NCBI GenBank assembly: GCA_037176725.1
Contig: JAZBRS010000029.1
Coordinates: 121,491,001 to 121,555,000, forward strand
Direction of reading: 5' to 3'
DNA from: Posidonia oceanica
Taxonomy: Eukaryota; Streptophyta; Magnoliopsida; Alismatales; Posidoniaceae
DNA: 64,000 nt
The notes beneath the pieces are model-generated. The model did not search any database, was not told the origin of the DNA, and was given only the letters and a program-made list of their open reading frames with translations. The first letter of the stretch is position 1. Each line of letters starts with the position of its first letter. The position numbers were made by a program, and so were the translations under genes. This document shows, one piece after another, positions 1-11,356 of this stretch.

Positions 1-1957
1 ACTTGCGATTAATTAAAATTCACATCAATAGGCGACTAGGTGTTGTCGCCCTTGCTAGTGGCGACAAGGTTGGTCGCCCTTCACGACGGCGACTTTCTGC
101 AACTCTCCTCTTCCGTACACAGTTCAAACTTGCCGCGCGCAAGGCCGCATTTGCCATCTCTACCTATCACTTCCGAAGGACTTTTGCGTCCACCTGCCAC
201 CCTGCCGAAGTAACTCCCCATCACCTCTGCCATCCCGCGTCGTCCTGCCACTGTCCTTCATGTGTAGAGGCCTCGCCGAATAAAACGGCTGAAACCCAAC
301 AATTCAAACCCCCGGACCGCCAAATTCCAAAGAGCTAGAGCGAGCCCTTAGCCTCCCCGAGCATCCCTGAGTGTTCCCCTGTGCAAGAGTGAGAGATCCC
401 GAGCGTCCCCTGCCTCTAGGCCACTCCGAGCATCACCCCCTGGTCATCTTCCCTGCCGTCGGCCAACGATTGCAGAAGCTACATCGCGGCACCAAACGCC
501 ACCAAACTCGCCCTACACAATCGTCGGACCACCACGAGTGCAACCCGATCACGCCGAGCAGCTGCAGCTCCTCCCCGTGCTGCAACAACCTCCATGTCGG
601 CGTACGCCTGCGAGCTACATCGGGGAGCCGCTCCACGTGCTCCTGCGGGTGAGTAACCTTCCTTTTGCCTTCCCGGCACTCCGCGCATGCTTCCTAGCTA
701 CTTAGTTGTATTTTAGGAGCCTTTCATCGCCGTTTTTTGGTTTCCTTCTCTGGCACCGGAGGACTGCCAGGTTAGTCGCCAGTGAGAGCAGCGACTAACC
801 TGCACCTCCACGCTGCCACCGGTCGGACATTGGGCCGCAGCTTCGGTTGACCGAAAGCTCCATTTTATTTACTTTTTGCATGTTTGCGATCCTATTTGTT
901 TACTCTTCAATATTGCATAGTTAGATGTTTATTTAACTTCGCCATTGGTGCGGGATTTGGTGTCAAAGCCCACTGTTCGAACTGCCTAAGCTGCCAGGTC
1001 TATCGCCGCTTCAAGCGGTGACTCAATTGGTTTTCCAGGCGATTCTCGGGCCGACTTTGAGCCGATGTATCTTGTGACCTAGGCCATCATTTTACAAAGT
1101 TTAGATATGATTTTGATCCTAAACATGTCTTCTTCATTTCCATGTATTTTGTTTTACGTTTCGAGTCATTTTGATGACGTTTTGAGGGCGATGAAAGTCC
1201 TTGTCTGAGACACTCTTGGTCGCCAGCCAGAGGGGCGACCAGTGCTGTCGCCGCTCACGGCGGCGACTTGCGCCGGTTGCCACAGCTAACAGTGACCAGT
1301 GCCTGTCATCGAGCTTACCGGTGACGCCTCTCGTCACCACGCTCACCGGCAACTCAGTCCAAGTGACAGACCGTGGACAAGCCCTCCTTTTTCGCTTTGC
1401 ATTCTTGTTTACTTAGCTTACTTTATCCTGATCTTGTTTTCCTGGGTTTGTATATCATCGTACCGTGTCATTCCAACTTTATTTAATCATTTCGACATGT
1501 TTTCACTAAGTATAGCATGTTTTCAAATGGCATTCAAGCAAGTAAAGCATTCATAGCATGGCATAGCATCTATCTCCTACGGGCGTACAGTTAAAGGCAA
1601 GCACTTGCCAAAATTCCCGCATATGCGAGCGATAAGCCTTGAAAGACCGATTCCTCCGGTGTGTCGGGGGTGCCTAACACCTTCCCCACGCGTAATAGGA
1701 GTCCTTACCCTTTCTTTGGCCCGTAATGACCGTTTTGCCCTCGTCCTTGGCACGAGTCATCTTTTTGCATAGCATTGCATTTATTTGCATGTTTTCTTGC
1801 ATTTCCCCCGATTTTCCTCATCTCTCGATTAAATAGACTAGGTGGCGACTCCGTTTTGTTTTATCATCTTTGTTTTCCTCCTTCGCGTCACTATCCGTGA
1901 AGACCTCTCTCTTTCGGGCTCTCGCCGGTCCAGATCCCCAAGGGCAAGATAATCACA
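1..1957 (+). mobile_element. Element E: 3' part of a Tat-like LTR (left end outside window)
   Basis: This stretch is LTR sequence with no coding capacity. Its last 400 bases match the 3' module of the other Tat-like LTRs here: a gcatatgcgagcg block near 1618, the cctaacaccttcccc block near 1672, the ggcccgtaatgacc block near 1719 and ggtggcgactcc near 1842. It stops at 1957 with a CACA terminus, and the next base belongs to the integrase of element D in the opposite orientation, so E inserted into D. The candidate target duplication is CTTCC at 1958-1962, but its partner is off the left edge. No primer-binding site follows the LTR, so E is either a solo LTR or the 3' LTR of a plus-strand element whose body lies to the left. 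Confidence 0.8.
30..1345. repeat. Inverted GTCGCC/GGCGAC words scattered in LTR E
   Basis: Short complementary words GTCGCC and GGCGAC (with GTGAC/GTCAC variants) recur in pairs that can fold into stem-loops: about 32-105, 770-798, 1003-1060, 1218-1268 and 1318-1340. The arrangement resembles the GTTGGACGC/GCGTCCAAC series in the LTRs of elements A and B, but uses a different word. There are no open reading frames of note here. Confidence 0.6.
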
Positions 1958-2678
1958 CTTCCTAGCTGCCCCCAAAATCTAGAGCGTAGGCTCTCAACAT
2001 GTATTCCAATGTCTGAATTGTCCTTTCCGTCTGACCATCCGTCTAAGGGTGGAAAGTAGTACTGTAATTCAACACAGTACCAAACGCCTCTTACAATGCT
2101 CTCCAGAACCTCGAGGTGAACCTAGCATCCCTGTCAGACACAATGGAGACTGGCACTCCATGCTGCCGAACAATCTCAGACACATACAACTCTGCCAACT
2201 GCTGCAAGGGAAGATTCACTCTCATAGGTAGGAAATGTGCTGATTTTGTGAGCCTATCAACGATCACCCACACTGTATCATTCTTCCTCCTAGTCTTGGG
2301 TAATCCGGTCACAAAATTCATAAACACCTATTCCCATTTCCATACTGGAATATCTATGCGTTGCAGCAATCCTCTAGGCTTCTGATGTTCAATCTTCACC
2401 ATCTGGCAGGTTGTACACTTGGCCACATGCTTAGCTATCTCCTTCTTCATTCCAGGCCACCAAAAATTCCTCTTCAGATCCTTGTGCATCTTGGTGCTCC
2501 CGGGATGAATGGTATACCTGGATTGGTGAGTCTCATCCAGCAAGCTCTACTTCACCTCCTCTACTTGAGGTACATACAAACGCATGTCATATCTGAGCCC
2601 ACCATCTACCCCAACAGAGAAATGGAGTGCCTCTCCTGCCTCCATCTTCTTCCAGATTCCAGGCACAAAAGGATCAAA
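1958..2678 (-). pseudogene. Integrase fragment of element D
   Basis: The integrase inserts the cDNA copy into the genome. An N-terminal HHCC zinc finger is readable (SRYTIHPGSTKMH, then CTTC, about 2520-2400). The catalytic core follows. The usual MDFVTGLP appears as MNFVTGLP near 2321, so the first catalytic Asp has become Asn. The second Asp is kept in SDRDARF near 2140. The Glu segment TDGQTERTIQ near 2030 is kept but is preceded by a TAG where a Gln codon is expected. Another TAG replaces a Trp codon near 1964, just before element E cuts the gene at 1958. The rest of the core and any chromodomain are outside the window. Confidence 0.82.
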
Positions 2679-3918
2679 CTACTGAGCCACTATCACTGCC
2701 TCAACCATCCTCAGGCGAACTAACAAGTTAGCCAAACATACTCTACTGGATTCCCGAGACTGCCTTTGTGGTTTGCACTCGACCAACCCTTCCAGAAGAT
2801 GCCATTCTCTAATCATCAAGCTGGCCATAGTGTAGGTACGCCTACTCAGAGCATCAGCAACCATATTTGCCTTCCCTGGGTGGTAGGATAGACTGAAATC
2901 ATAATCCTTAAGGTACTCCACCCACCTCCTCTGTCTCAGGTTAAGATCCTTCTAAGTGAATATGTATTTTAGGCTCTTGTGATCTGTAAAGATCTCAAAC
3001 TGTTTGCTATAGAGGTAATGCCTCCAAATCTTCAAGGCAAAAGCCACAGCAGCAAGCTCCAAATCATTAGTGGGGTAATTCTTCTCAGGGTCCTTGAGTT
3101 GACGAGATGCATAAGCCACAACTCTACCATGCTGCATCAGGACACACCCCAAACCAGTTCCACAGGCATCACTGTAGACTGTGAAACCACCACTCCCTGA
3201 GGGCAAAGTCAAGACAGGAGATGAAACCAACCAAGTCTTCAACTCATGGAAGCTCTCTTCACACTGCCAGTCCCACACAAAAGAGACTTCCTTTTGGGTC
3301 AATCTGGTCAGAGGTTCTACAATCTTGGAGAATCTTGAATAAACTGACTGTCTTTGGCCTGTCCCAACTGCTCACTGCCTCAACTTTGGCTAGATCAACC
3401 TTGATTCTAGCACCAGAGATGACGTGGCCAAGAAAAGCAACCTCCTCGAGCCAAAACTCACACTTGGAGAACTTTGCATAGAGCTGATTCTGCCTCAAAG
3501 TCTCCAAAATAGCTCTCAAATGCATCTGGTGAGTCTCTATGTTAGGAGATTATACTAGCACGTCATCCATAAAAACTACCCCAAAATGATCTAGATAGGG
3601 CCTGAACACCCTGTTCATCAGGTCCATGAAAGCTACTGGTGCATTAGTCAACCCAAATGGCATGACCCTAAACTCATAGTGGCCATATCGAGTCCGAAAA
3701 GCTGTCTTCTGAACATTGGACTCTCGAATTCGGAGCTAGTGATAACCCGACCTCAAGTCTATCTTGAAGAAGACAGACGCTCCCTGCAACTGGTCGAACA
3801 GGTCATCAATTCTAAGCAAAGGGTATTTGTTCTTGATGGTAATCTGATTCAGCATTCGATAGTCAATGCACAATCTGAGTGTACCATCCTTCTTCTTGAC
3901 AAACAATACTGGCACTCC
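2679..3918 (-). pseudogene. Reverse transcriptase and RNase H region of element D
   Basis: This part would copy element RNA into DNA and remove the RNA strand. The palm motif FMDDVLV (the YVDD-box equivalent) is at about 3570-3550, preceded by MPFGLTNAP near 3660 and [13 protein letters not shown] near 3890. The RNase H part is an open stretch at 3302-2952 containing [19 protein letters not shown] and [11 protein letters not shown]. The tether segment [16 protein letters not shown] lies near 2870. Interruptions include a TAG for Trp at the start (near 3918), a TAG for Gln near 3737, a TAA near 3550 and shifts near 3300. It is a relic of a once complete domain pair. Confidence 0.85.
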
Positions 3919-4650
3919 CTAAGGTGAAACACTAGGCCGGATAAACCCTCTATCTAGCAATTCTTGCAACTGACTACTGAGCTCCCTCAATTCGGTAGGC
4001 GCCATTCTATACGGGGTCTTCGAAATAGCACCAAAACCAGGCACCAAATCTATCTGGAACTCCACCTCCCTATGTGGCGGTATACCAGGTAGATCCCCTG
4101 GAAACACATCTGGATATTCTCGCACTACTAGTATGTCTTGTATCCTTACAACTGACAAAGAGGATATAGTCACACTGGCCAGGTAGCCCACACTACCCCT
4201 TGCTAAATGACGGTAGGCCTTTATTGCTGAAATAATCTTCTTCGTCCCTCTGGGTCTAACCCCTTGGACCATACACCATCTCTGGCCTGGACATTCTGCC
4301 ACCACAATCTTCTTGGCACAGTCAATTACAGCTGAATACTGCGCCAGCCAGTCCATCCCCAGTATGACATCATACTCCTGCATGTCCATAATTATCAGAC
4401 TGGCCTCAAAGTCCATCTCTTCCAGCTTCACATCAATGGACCTCAAAAACTTGCATACCAGGCTGTGCTCCCCTAAAGGAGTCACCACATCAAGATGAAA
4501 TTCTAATCTTGCTGGTCTCATGCCAATCTCAACTACAAATGACTCAAATATAAATGAGTAAGAACTCCCTGAGTTAAACAAAATTTTGGCCATATTACCA
4601 GCCACAAGAAAAGAACCTGGTATAGCACAACACAACAACAAACCACACAT
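3919..4650 (-). pseudogene. Protease and N-terminal reverse transcriptase of element D
   Basis: A 243-codon open stretch. Its first part is a retroviral-type aspartic protease that would cut the polyprotein. The active-site segment reads LFNSGSSYSFI instead of the family form LFDSGASHSFI, so the catalytic Asp is Asn, a G-to-A change. A flap-region match DVILGMDWL follows. Its C-terminal third is the start of reverse transcriptase: VVREYPDVFPGDLPGIPP, then the conserved PYRMAPTELREL and RGFIRPSVSP. The stretch ends at a TAG where Trp is expected, and the palm domain continues in frame below 3918. Confidence 0.85.
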
Positions 4651-4699
4651 ACATTATTAGGGAAAAGTACTGGATACATATTACATCACAAAATCCATA

Positions 4700-5796
4700 G
4701 TACAATTCAATCTTGCTCCTTACCCTCAACAACATCCCTTGAGGGACCAGCATCAGGAGCGGCTATGCAAAACACTCGTCCCCTGGTCGGCTGACGAGGT
4801 GCATCCCCAGCAGGCTTAGGAGGCTCAGGACAGTTCCGCTGAATATGCCTAGTCTTCCTGCAGTTGTAGCATCTCACAGGGCCTGGGTTCTGCGGCCGAC
4901 TGTTGCAATACATGGCCATATGTCCTGGTTTCTCACATCTAAAATAGGTTCTTGGACCTCCGCTCGAGCCTGTCTGGCTGTGTCCAGTACTCCCTCTCCC
5001 AAAAGAATTGTGCCCCTCCTCAGCAACTGAGTCCAAGCACTCCTTCCTCTTCTTCCCTAATCTCCCAGAACTACCAGAGCTCGGCCCTCCAAAAGTGTAC
5101 GGCTACTGAGAGGACGTCTTCCCCTTCCCTTTGGGGTGTTCTTCCAGGAACAGCTTGCGGTCATCCTTATATCTGGTCGCGAGCTCCACAACATCAGCCA
5201 AGGTAGGGCATCGAAAATCCAAAACCCTTGACCGCAGTGCTGGCACCAAACCTTCCACAAACTTCTTTGCTCGACGCTTCTCTATGTCAAACACCTGAGC
5301 AAACTGCTCCAGCGTTGTGAAAGCTGCCTCGTACTCCGCTACAGTCATGCTCCCCTGCTTCAGATTCCAGAAGTCTCTATCCATGCGATCCCTCTCATAC
5401 TTGAGGAAATACCTCTCATAGAACACCTCCCGGAACTCCTCCCATGGTATAGCTAACAAATCTGCATATGCAAACTTGAGGTGGCGCGCAGACTTCCACC
5501 ACTGACCGGCTTCACCCTTGAACTGGAAGGTTGCCAAGCAAACCCATTTCTCCTCTGGGCACTCCAGACTCTCAAGAATCTTCTCAACTTCAGAGAGCCA
5601 AGACTCAGCATCTTCTAGCTTGCCCTTGCCCTTGGCACCAAGCTTACGAAACTGGGAAATCCGTGGATCACCCTTAGTCTCACTAGAAATACTCTTCCCA
5701 AGGGATTGCACCAGTCCCTGCACCATCTCCCCCATCTTCCTCCAAGCCAGAACTGGATGCCGAAGCTCTACCTTTGCCTCTTCCCTTGGGTGCCAT
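4700..5796 (-). pseudogene. Gag of element D
   Basis: Gag forms the particle that packages element RNA. The likely start is the ATG at 5796 (MAPKGRGKGR...), shortly inside the primer-binding site. The frame shifts near 5710 and continues in the open stretch down to 5103, which holds the retrotransposon gag domain (WWKSARHL, FREVFYERYF, MTVAEYEAAF). The C-terminal part at 5036-4707 carries two zinc knuckles. The second, CYNCRKTRHIQRNC, is complete. In the first the leading Cys is replaced by Tyr (YFRCEKPGHMAMYC). The gene is degenerate through frameshifts rather than dense stops. Confidence 0.82.
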
Positions 5797-5917
5797 CTCG
5801 CTATAGCTACAAAAATAAAACACAAAACAAAAGATCATGTACATAAAACACAAATGGTACAGTCCTACGGAGCCACTAGACCGGACACTACTAAGCTGGT
5901 GCACTTAGTGAACCTAA

Positions 5918-5929
5918 GCTCTAATACCA
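5918..5929 (-). other. Primer-binding site of element D (initiator-tRNA-Met type)
   Basis: On the minus strand this reads TGGTATTAGAGC, one base different from TGGTATCAGAGC, the site for initiator methionine tRNA used by many plant Ty3/gypsy and Ty1/copia elements. It sits four bases inside the LTR boundary at 5934, where minus-strand DNA synthesis would be primed. Confidence 0.8.
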
Positions 5930-5933
5930 CTTC

Positions 5934-7934
5934 TGTCACGCCCCGACGCGACTCCATAGTACCAACTCTACCCAAATAATATTAAACAATCATTTAATAA
6001 ATAAACATTTAATTACATTTGGTAACAATTTTAAAACTTTTACAAAACTTCCCAAGATCCCTAATGTACGGCTACGTGGCTCCTAAACAAGCATCAGGCT
6101 GGACTGTACCTCAACCCTGCACCTGAAAACCAAAACACAAAATACGCATGAGTGACATATAAGTCACCCAGTACGTGCCCACCAAAACCACAGCAAACAG
6201 AAACATAATAAAAGTCCTAAGGTGAATAAAACCAAAACTATCACAAACCACGCTAAACATGCCACTTTTAAAGCATAAACAATCACTTTAAGAAACCACA
6301 TGTTTTTTACAAAGCTATCACATTTTTCTATAAATTCATGCATTCTCAAATCCATCTCAAATCCACACTCACACACACAACGATTCCAAATCAAACCAAA
6401 CACCCTGGCCACAGGTGAACGATACCAGCCACAAGCAGTTGCTGATGACACACGCATCTCTCAAGTGCAATGCCGCGGAAGACTACCCCGTGTGGGAGAA
6501 CAACTGCCCTGGGAACTCAGCCCTCAATTAACATAATCATTTTCATGATTAGTATCATCATCAACACGGGGTTACGTACTCTGACGCCCCTATGGTGCCC
6601 GAGCATCTGGGGACTCTAACCCCAGCACTGGCATAGAGGGTAATCCGTCTATTTCAACGGGTCCTGCTGTACCGCTAACCTCACCCTAGGGCATCTGACT
6701 CTCAAGCCACTAGGTGTGTTCAAACACCATTCTCTACAAGTCAGACGTTTCGGTTTATTGGTCCTCAAAACCACGGAAATCATTTCCAAACTCTTTTCAC
6801 AAACATGCATATCTTTTCCAAAATCTTTTGGAAATCTTTTCAAAATCCTTTCTCTTTATTTACAAATCCATCAATTCTTCAAAACACCCATAAAACCATC
6901 TCAAAACATGATAAATCCAAATACATCGAAATTCCAAATCTTTCTTCTTTGAAAAGCATTTGGCCTTTGATTTGACATTCTGAAAATCACCTGTATGCCA
7001 GATCAGGAGCAAAAGTTCAGATTTTTGGCCCTGGAACGGCATCCCGTTTTGGTCTGGCATCCTGTCTTGCTATAGAAAATGGCACACCGTTCAAAAATAG
7101 TGCTCCGTTCCAGACGATTTCTGAAAGAAAAAAACAGGGCTATCCGAGATCGCCTGAAACTGGAACCAAGACCGGTTCCACCACAAAAATCCATAAATCA
7201 CAAGAAAATACTAGAATCGAAGCCATGCTCGTGCTCTACAATTGAGCACAAAAATCAAACCATTTCATGCATTCTACATCAAGATACAAATTCGCAAAGG
7301 TCTGAAGCTCAAAACGAAACCTAAATTGCATTCAATCCACATTCCAACCAAAACCACATAAAATCCACAATAATTCATGGGAAACTCATGGCATAGCAAG
7401 ATCACATTAAAACCCACATTCCACACTCATTTTGGAAGCAAAAGAGAAGAGGGAGAACACGTACCCTCTGGTGAACTCTTCTCCTCCATCTCCGGCCTCC
7501 GGCGAGCAAACTCCACCTCCACAACCACCGGGCACACCACCCTCTTTGGCTCACCTCCGTTCCTCCTCTAGGCACCAGCCTCTCCTCCTCTTCCTCCTCC
7601 GACTGCCGGCAATCTAAGGTGGCAGCAGTCATTGAGTGGAGAGAAAGAAATGAAAAGAAGGGAAGAAAGATGGGGAAAGGTGAGGGCACGAGTGTGGGAG
7701 GAGAAGAAAATGGAAAAATTGCATTTCTCACCCCCTCATTCCAAAAAACACGCAAAAGCCCTCAACTTCCAAGCATTCAAGCCCTTACTTTCTCAAGACC
7801 AATCCACACAACTCCGAGGAGCTAGAGATAGAACCACCAGAGAAAAACAAACACCAACACACCAACAACAACAGGAATTGATTTTCCAAAAATATATTAA
7901 CTCAAATTATATTATGGAAAATCAGGATATTATA
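5934..7934 (-). repeat. 5' LTR of element D (2001 bp)
   Basis: On the minus strand the LTR runs from TATAATATCC (7934) to GGGGCGTGACA (5934). The left terminus has lost the canonical TG (TG to TA), while CA is intact. Its inner end lies next to the primer-binding site and its outer end next to leader sequence of element C. It holds no gene; short open frames here are chance. The other LTR is outside the window, so age cannot be estimated. Confidence 0.75.
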
Positions 7935-8536
7935 GGGACAGACCGGCTACTCGTCCCACACCAAAGCCATGGAATAGGAAACCGGGACTGCCCTTCTCAG
8001 ACTGAGTAGGTGGACTCAAGAGATGAGAAGATGCATGTTCCTATATGATCAATCATGCAAATATGATTAGTGTTTTTTACTTGCATTTTTTATTAACCAT
8101 GGGGAAGAGAGAGTGTGTATGTCTCTAGTTTTGCCTAAGCATTCTTTTTACTTGCAAATTTTTTTAGATTAAACTCAAGAGGGAAGCAAACACGTCTCTA
8201 ATTGTCTTTGGGATTAATGCAAAAAAGGAAATAAACACCCAATCATGGCATGAAATCATCATACATCACTTCAAAAGGCATGAACATGGCATGTGTTTGT
8301 GTTGTGTCAACATGATTTGTGAAAAGAGAAGACAAACAACAAATCAAAAGGCATGGATATGGCATGTGCAAGTGTGGTGGCATAGTATGTATTTGTAAAA
8401 CAAAACATCCACCATACAAAAGGCATGAAGTATAACATCAACCAAGATGAATACAACAAAATAAATGTGATGAAAGAGATAAGCGAAGGCAAGCCACACA
8501 AGCGGAAAGGCGGAAAACAAAAGTCGGCGTCTAGTA
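7935..8536 (-). other. Leader (5' untranslated) of element C
   Basis: Non-coding sequence between primer-binding site and the missing gag. It aligns by eye with the leaders of element B (about 55850-56460) and, in reverse, element A (15417-15960), including the ggtggactca...gagaagatgcatg block and runs rich in catgcatg-like words. I see no gene. Element D interrupts it at the left. Confidence 0.7.
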
Positions 8537-8554
8537 TCCCCAGCGGAGTCACCA
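8537..8554 (-). other. Primer-binding site of element C
   Basis: On the minus strand it reads TGGTGACTCCGCTGGGGA, 18 nt starting with TGG as needed to pair with a tRNA CCA end. It differs by one base from the site of element B and by two from that of A. The tRNA is probably an arginine tRNA, as reported for Ogre/Tat elements, but I could not check this. Confidence 0.75.
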
Positions 8555-8559
8555 GTTCC

Positions 8560-10705
8560 TATGACCATTGCTGACGACGAGGGTGCATGTGGGACGAGAC
8601 CGTACACATGCCAAAATGGCCACGGTGAAGTGGTGCACCTGAGGAAGGATATCGACTCGAAAGCACCAAGGCGAAACAAACGCAAATAGGAAAAGGATAA
8701 GGAAGAAATGGAGTTGCCACCTAGTCTATTGAAATAGGAAGACGAGGAAAACTGAATGCAAAAGGAATGCGATAAAAGCAAAAGAAGTTTTAAAACATGA
8801 TGCTCCGTGCTAATGGATGCAACACATTGGTTATTGCGTGGAGAGAAATGGTAAGGACTCCTATTATGCATGGGGAAGGTGTTAGGCACCCCCGTACGCC
8901 CGATTACATCAGTCTTTCAATGCATTTCCACTCATATGTGTGGCTATATGTAGGCTCATTCAAGCCAAGTAATGTATGCCTAAGGGCAATATGCTTGATG
9001 TCATGCAATCATGGATAAGACAAGCAAATAAGTCCGATCTGGACAAGAGAAAACTCAAATCAAACTAACAATCAAAGCAAACAAGGGCTTAGCTACATAG
9101 TTTGTGTTCTAGACCCAAGGGACCTCCCGTCAATGATTCACGCTAGATATGTACACCAGATCATTACGCTAATGGATCGCGCCCTAGGTATTATAGTTCT
9201 AGACTACGAGCTATCATCGCACGAATGATGGATCAAATCGATTCGAAATGAGCAATCAAGCATTGGGGAAGCAAGAAGGAATGCTAAGGTGTGAATCAAA
9301 GCATCAAAACCGAATCAAGAATGCATGCCTATCCTCCCCCACCTCCGTTGCATGTCACCGGAGTTCTCTAGTTCATGCAGCCATTGAGTAGGCCGTGAAC
9401 TTCGAGAACTCCTCTGTGGCTCATGGAGGATGGACAAGAGGGAAGAGAGAAAAAGAATGATGCAATGCGATGCAAAGGAAACCAAAACATGAGGAGCTCT
9501 GGATCTAGTTGGTGTCTGTGCTGTGACGTCGAACCCATCCGTCATGGTGAAGACAGTCGGCCAGGACGAGATGGTCCTTAGGTCAGGGGTTCTCTGGGAC
9601 GTTGCGGAGGTATCGGGGACTAGAGACTCATATAGGGATGGGTTACATCTCGTGCTCAACGGCTAGAGGCCTCGCACGAGACTTGGAACACATCATAGAG
9701 TGTGCATGAACGAAGAAAACCAAAGGTAGAAGGGAAGAAACCCAGTGTAAACCAAACCAAATGACAAGCAAGGAGGCTACGAAGATGTCTGAATTGTGCT
9801 TTGAACAACAGACCTACTTGTGTTGAGGCTCGGGATGTGGTCTCTCGCTGGCGGTGACTTGTGGTGCTTCCTCCGAGTGGCTCTGAGTGCGACGGTCAGA
9901 TGCGAAGGTGGCAAAGGAGTATTGGACTATGCCCGGTCACGATGGAGGTGCCTCACTCTCACTCAGGGATGGCTAGGAGAAGGAGGTGGAGATGGGCTGG
10001 CTGTGGACTATGCTCTCGTGCTATCTGTGTTGACTAGCTGCTAAGTGATGGTGTGCAAGTACAGGGAATTTAGAGTGCTGGGCGAGAGGGAAATTAGCCA
10101 GAGGAAGGTGCCTGAGCCAAGAGGAAGGACCCCCTTATGTAGGAAGTGGAGGTTGTTTTATAGGCTATTGGAATGTACGAGAATCGTTGATGGCTAATGG
10201 TTTTTGAAAGAGGTGGCTTGGATTAAAACAAAGGGATTGGATTGGGATTTGAATGTGGGATGAGGGGTGTGATGGTCCACACACACCAAGGGGCACGGTC
10301 AGATCCACGCGAGCCAATGAGGAGCAAGAATTGGGTGTTCCATTGGTGGATGGACAATTCGGTCCCTTAGTAGAAATTAATCTGTCATAGGGCATTCTAC
10401 GCTAGGTAGTCGTGTTTGATCATCACGCTTGAAGCATACGCTTGCGATTCACGTGATTATGTCGCGCTAGACCTACTACAGAGTTTGTTGGTTGCATCTT
10501 AGGCCTGAATGCTTGGATGTTTGGACCACCAATGGGCTTTGGGCTCTAGATGTGATCAAGGTTTAGGGTTTTGAGTGGGTTTGTGGTGTTGGGTAGGTTT
10601 GGGATGCTAGGTTGGGTTTGGGGAGTTGGTTAGGTCCGCCACGACCAGAGCACAGTCTTCCGGAGGAGTCCACCGACGAGCGACTACAAAACTAGGGTGT
10701 CTACA
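8560..10705 (-). repeat. 5' LTR of element C (about 2.15 kb)
   Basis: Minus strand: starts TGTAGACACCC at 10705, the same first bases as the LTRs of A, F and G, and ends near 8560, where CA seems mutated to TA (+ strand tatgacc), five bases from the primer-binding site. The shared 3' module is present: the aaggtgttaggcaccccc block near 8876 and gagttgccacctag near 8709. No gene is seen. It lacks the palindrome series of the A/B LTRs and is about 1.2 kb shorter, so it is a different subfamily. Confidence 0.72.
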
Positions 10706-11343
10706 CAGTGCAAATAGCTTTAGGAAAATGTGACTCCCAACCAGGGGAAATCAGAAATCTATCCAACTTCACTATTGTAGCATTTTACTGGAAATTTGAC
10801 CAAGTGTAAAGGCAGTTATTAGGCGAGACATCAATAAGATTTGCTGAGGTAATAAAATTGTTAAAGTTTGTAGTAATAGGAGAAACAGAGGACCTATTGG
10901 AGTGCTCATGTGTAAATCTAATAACATTGAAATCCCCTCCAATCACCCAATTACTACTCAAGATCGCCTGTAGGTAACGCAATTCATCTATAAAATTAAC
11001 TTTAAGAGTAGGGGAACAAGGTCCATGTACCCTAGTAAGCCACTATTCAAAACAATCTACATGATTCTTAAATTTCAAGGAAAGGGAGAAATTTCCCAAA
11101 TGAGTAACTAATTTGGAACAGAGGGTAGCATCCCATCCTACAAGGATACCTCCTGATGCCCCTTGTGAAGGTAAAAATTCCCACTAATTTAACCTACCTC
11201 CTCCGATAGCCCGAAGGAGTGGTTGGGAAATGGAGTCTAGTTAGAATTAGAAAATCACACTTATATCTACGAACAACATTCCTAACTTCCCTACGTTTAC
11301 ATTTGCTACCAAGGCCCCTCATATTCCAAGTCAAAATAATCAT
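10706..11343 (-). pseudogene. LINE ORF2: N-terminal endonuclease fragment
   Basis: The start ATG is at 11343-11341, giving MIILTWNMRGLGSKCKRREV, the standard opening of plant L1-type ORF2. It is an apurinic-like endonuclease that nicks target DNA. Further along, ASGGILVGWDA (near 11145) and GGDFNVIR (near 10940, the conserved GDFN core) are clear, followed by NLIDVSPNNCLYTWSN near 10810. There are in-frame stops, for example a TAG near 11030, so it is dead. The gene is cut by element C at 10706; the reverse transcriptase would have been further left. Confidence 0.85.
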
Positions 11344-11356
11344 TTAAATAGTTGTG

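Larger units (their letters stand above)
1958..7934 (-). mobile_element. Element D: Tekay/Del-like Ty3/gypsy retrotransposon, truncated at left by E
   Basis: Reading on the minus strand, the order is 5' LTR (7934-5934), primer-binding site, gag, protease, reverse transcriptase, RNase H, integrase. This is the Ty3/gypsy order, and the protein motifs are those of plant chromoviruses, best matching Tekay/Del. The chromodomain end and the 3' LTR would lie left of element E, outside the window. On the right it abuts the leader of element C at 7935, so D inserted into C; the candidate target duplication is GGGAC at 7935-7939. The coding region has several stops and shifts and two catalytic Asp-to-Asn changes, so D is dead. 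Confidence 0.85.
7935..10705 (-). mobile_element. Element C: 5' end of a Tat-like retrotransposon (LTR plus leader)
   Basis: On the minus strand the order is LTR (10705-8560), primer-binding site (8554-8537), then leader down to 7935, where element D has inserted. The leader resembles that of element B: both have a block around cttctcagact...ggtggactca...gatgagaagatgcatg (8000-8030 here, 55920-55955 in B). Gag and pol of C lie left of D, outside the window. The right edge abuts the LINE at 10706, so C inserted into the LINE; the candidate target duplication CAGTG (10706-10710) has no visible partner. Confidence 0.8.
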
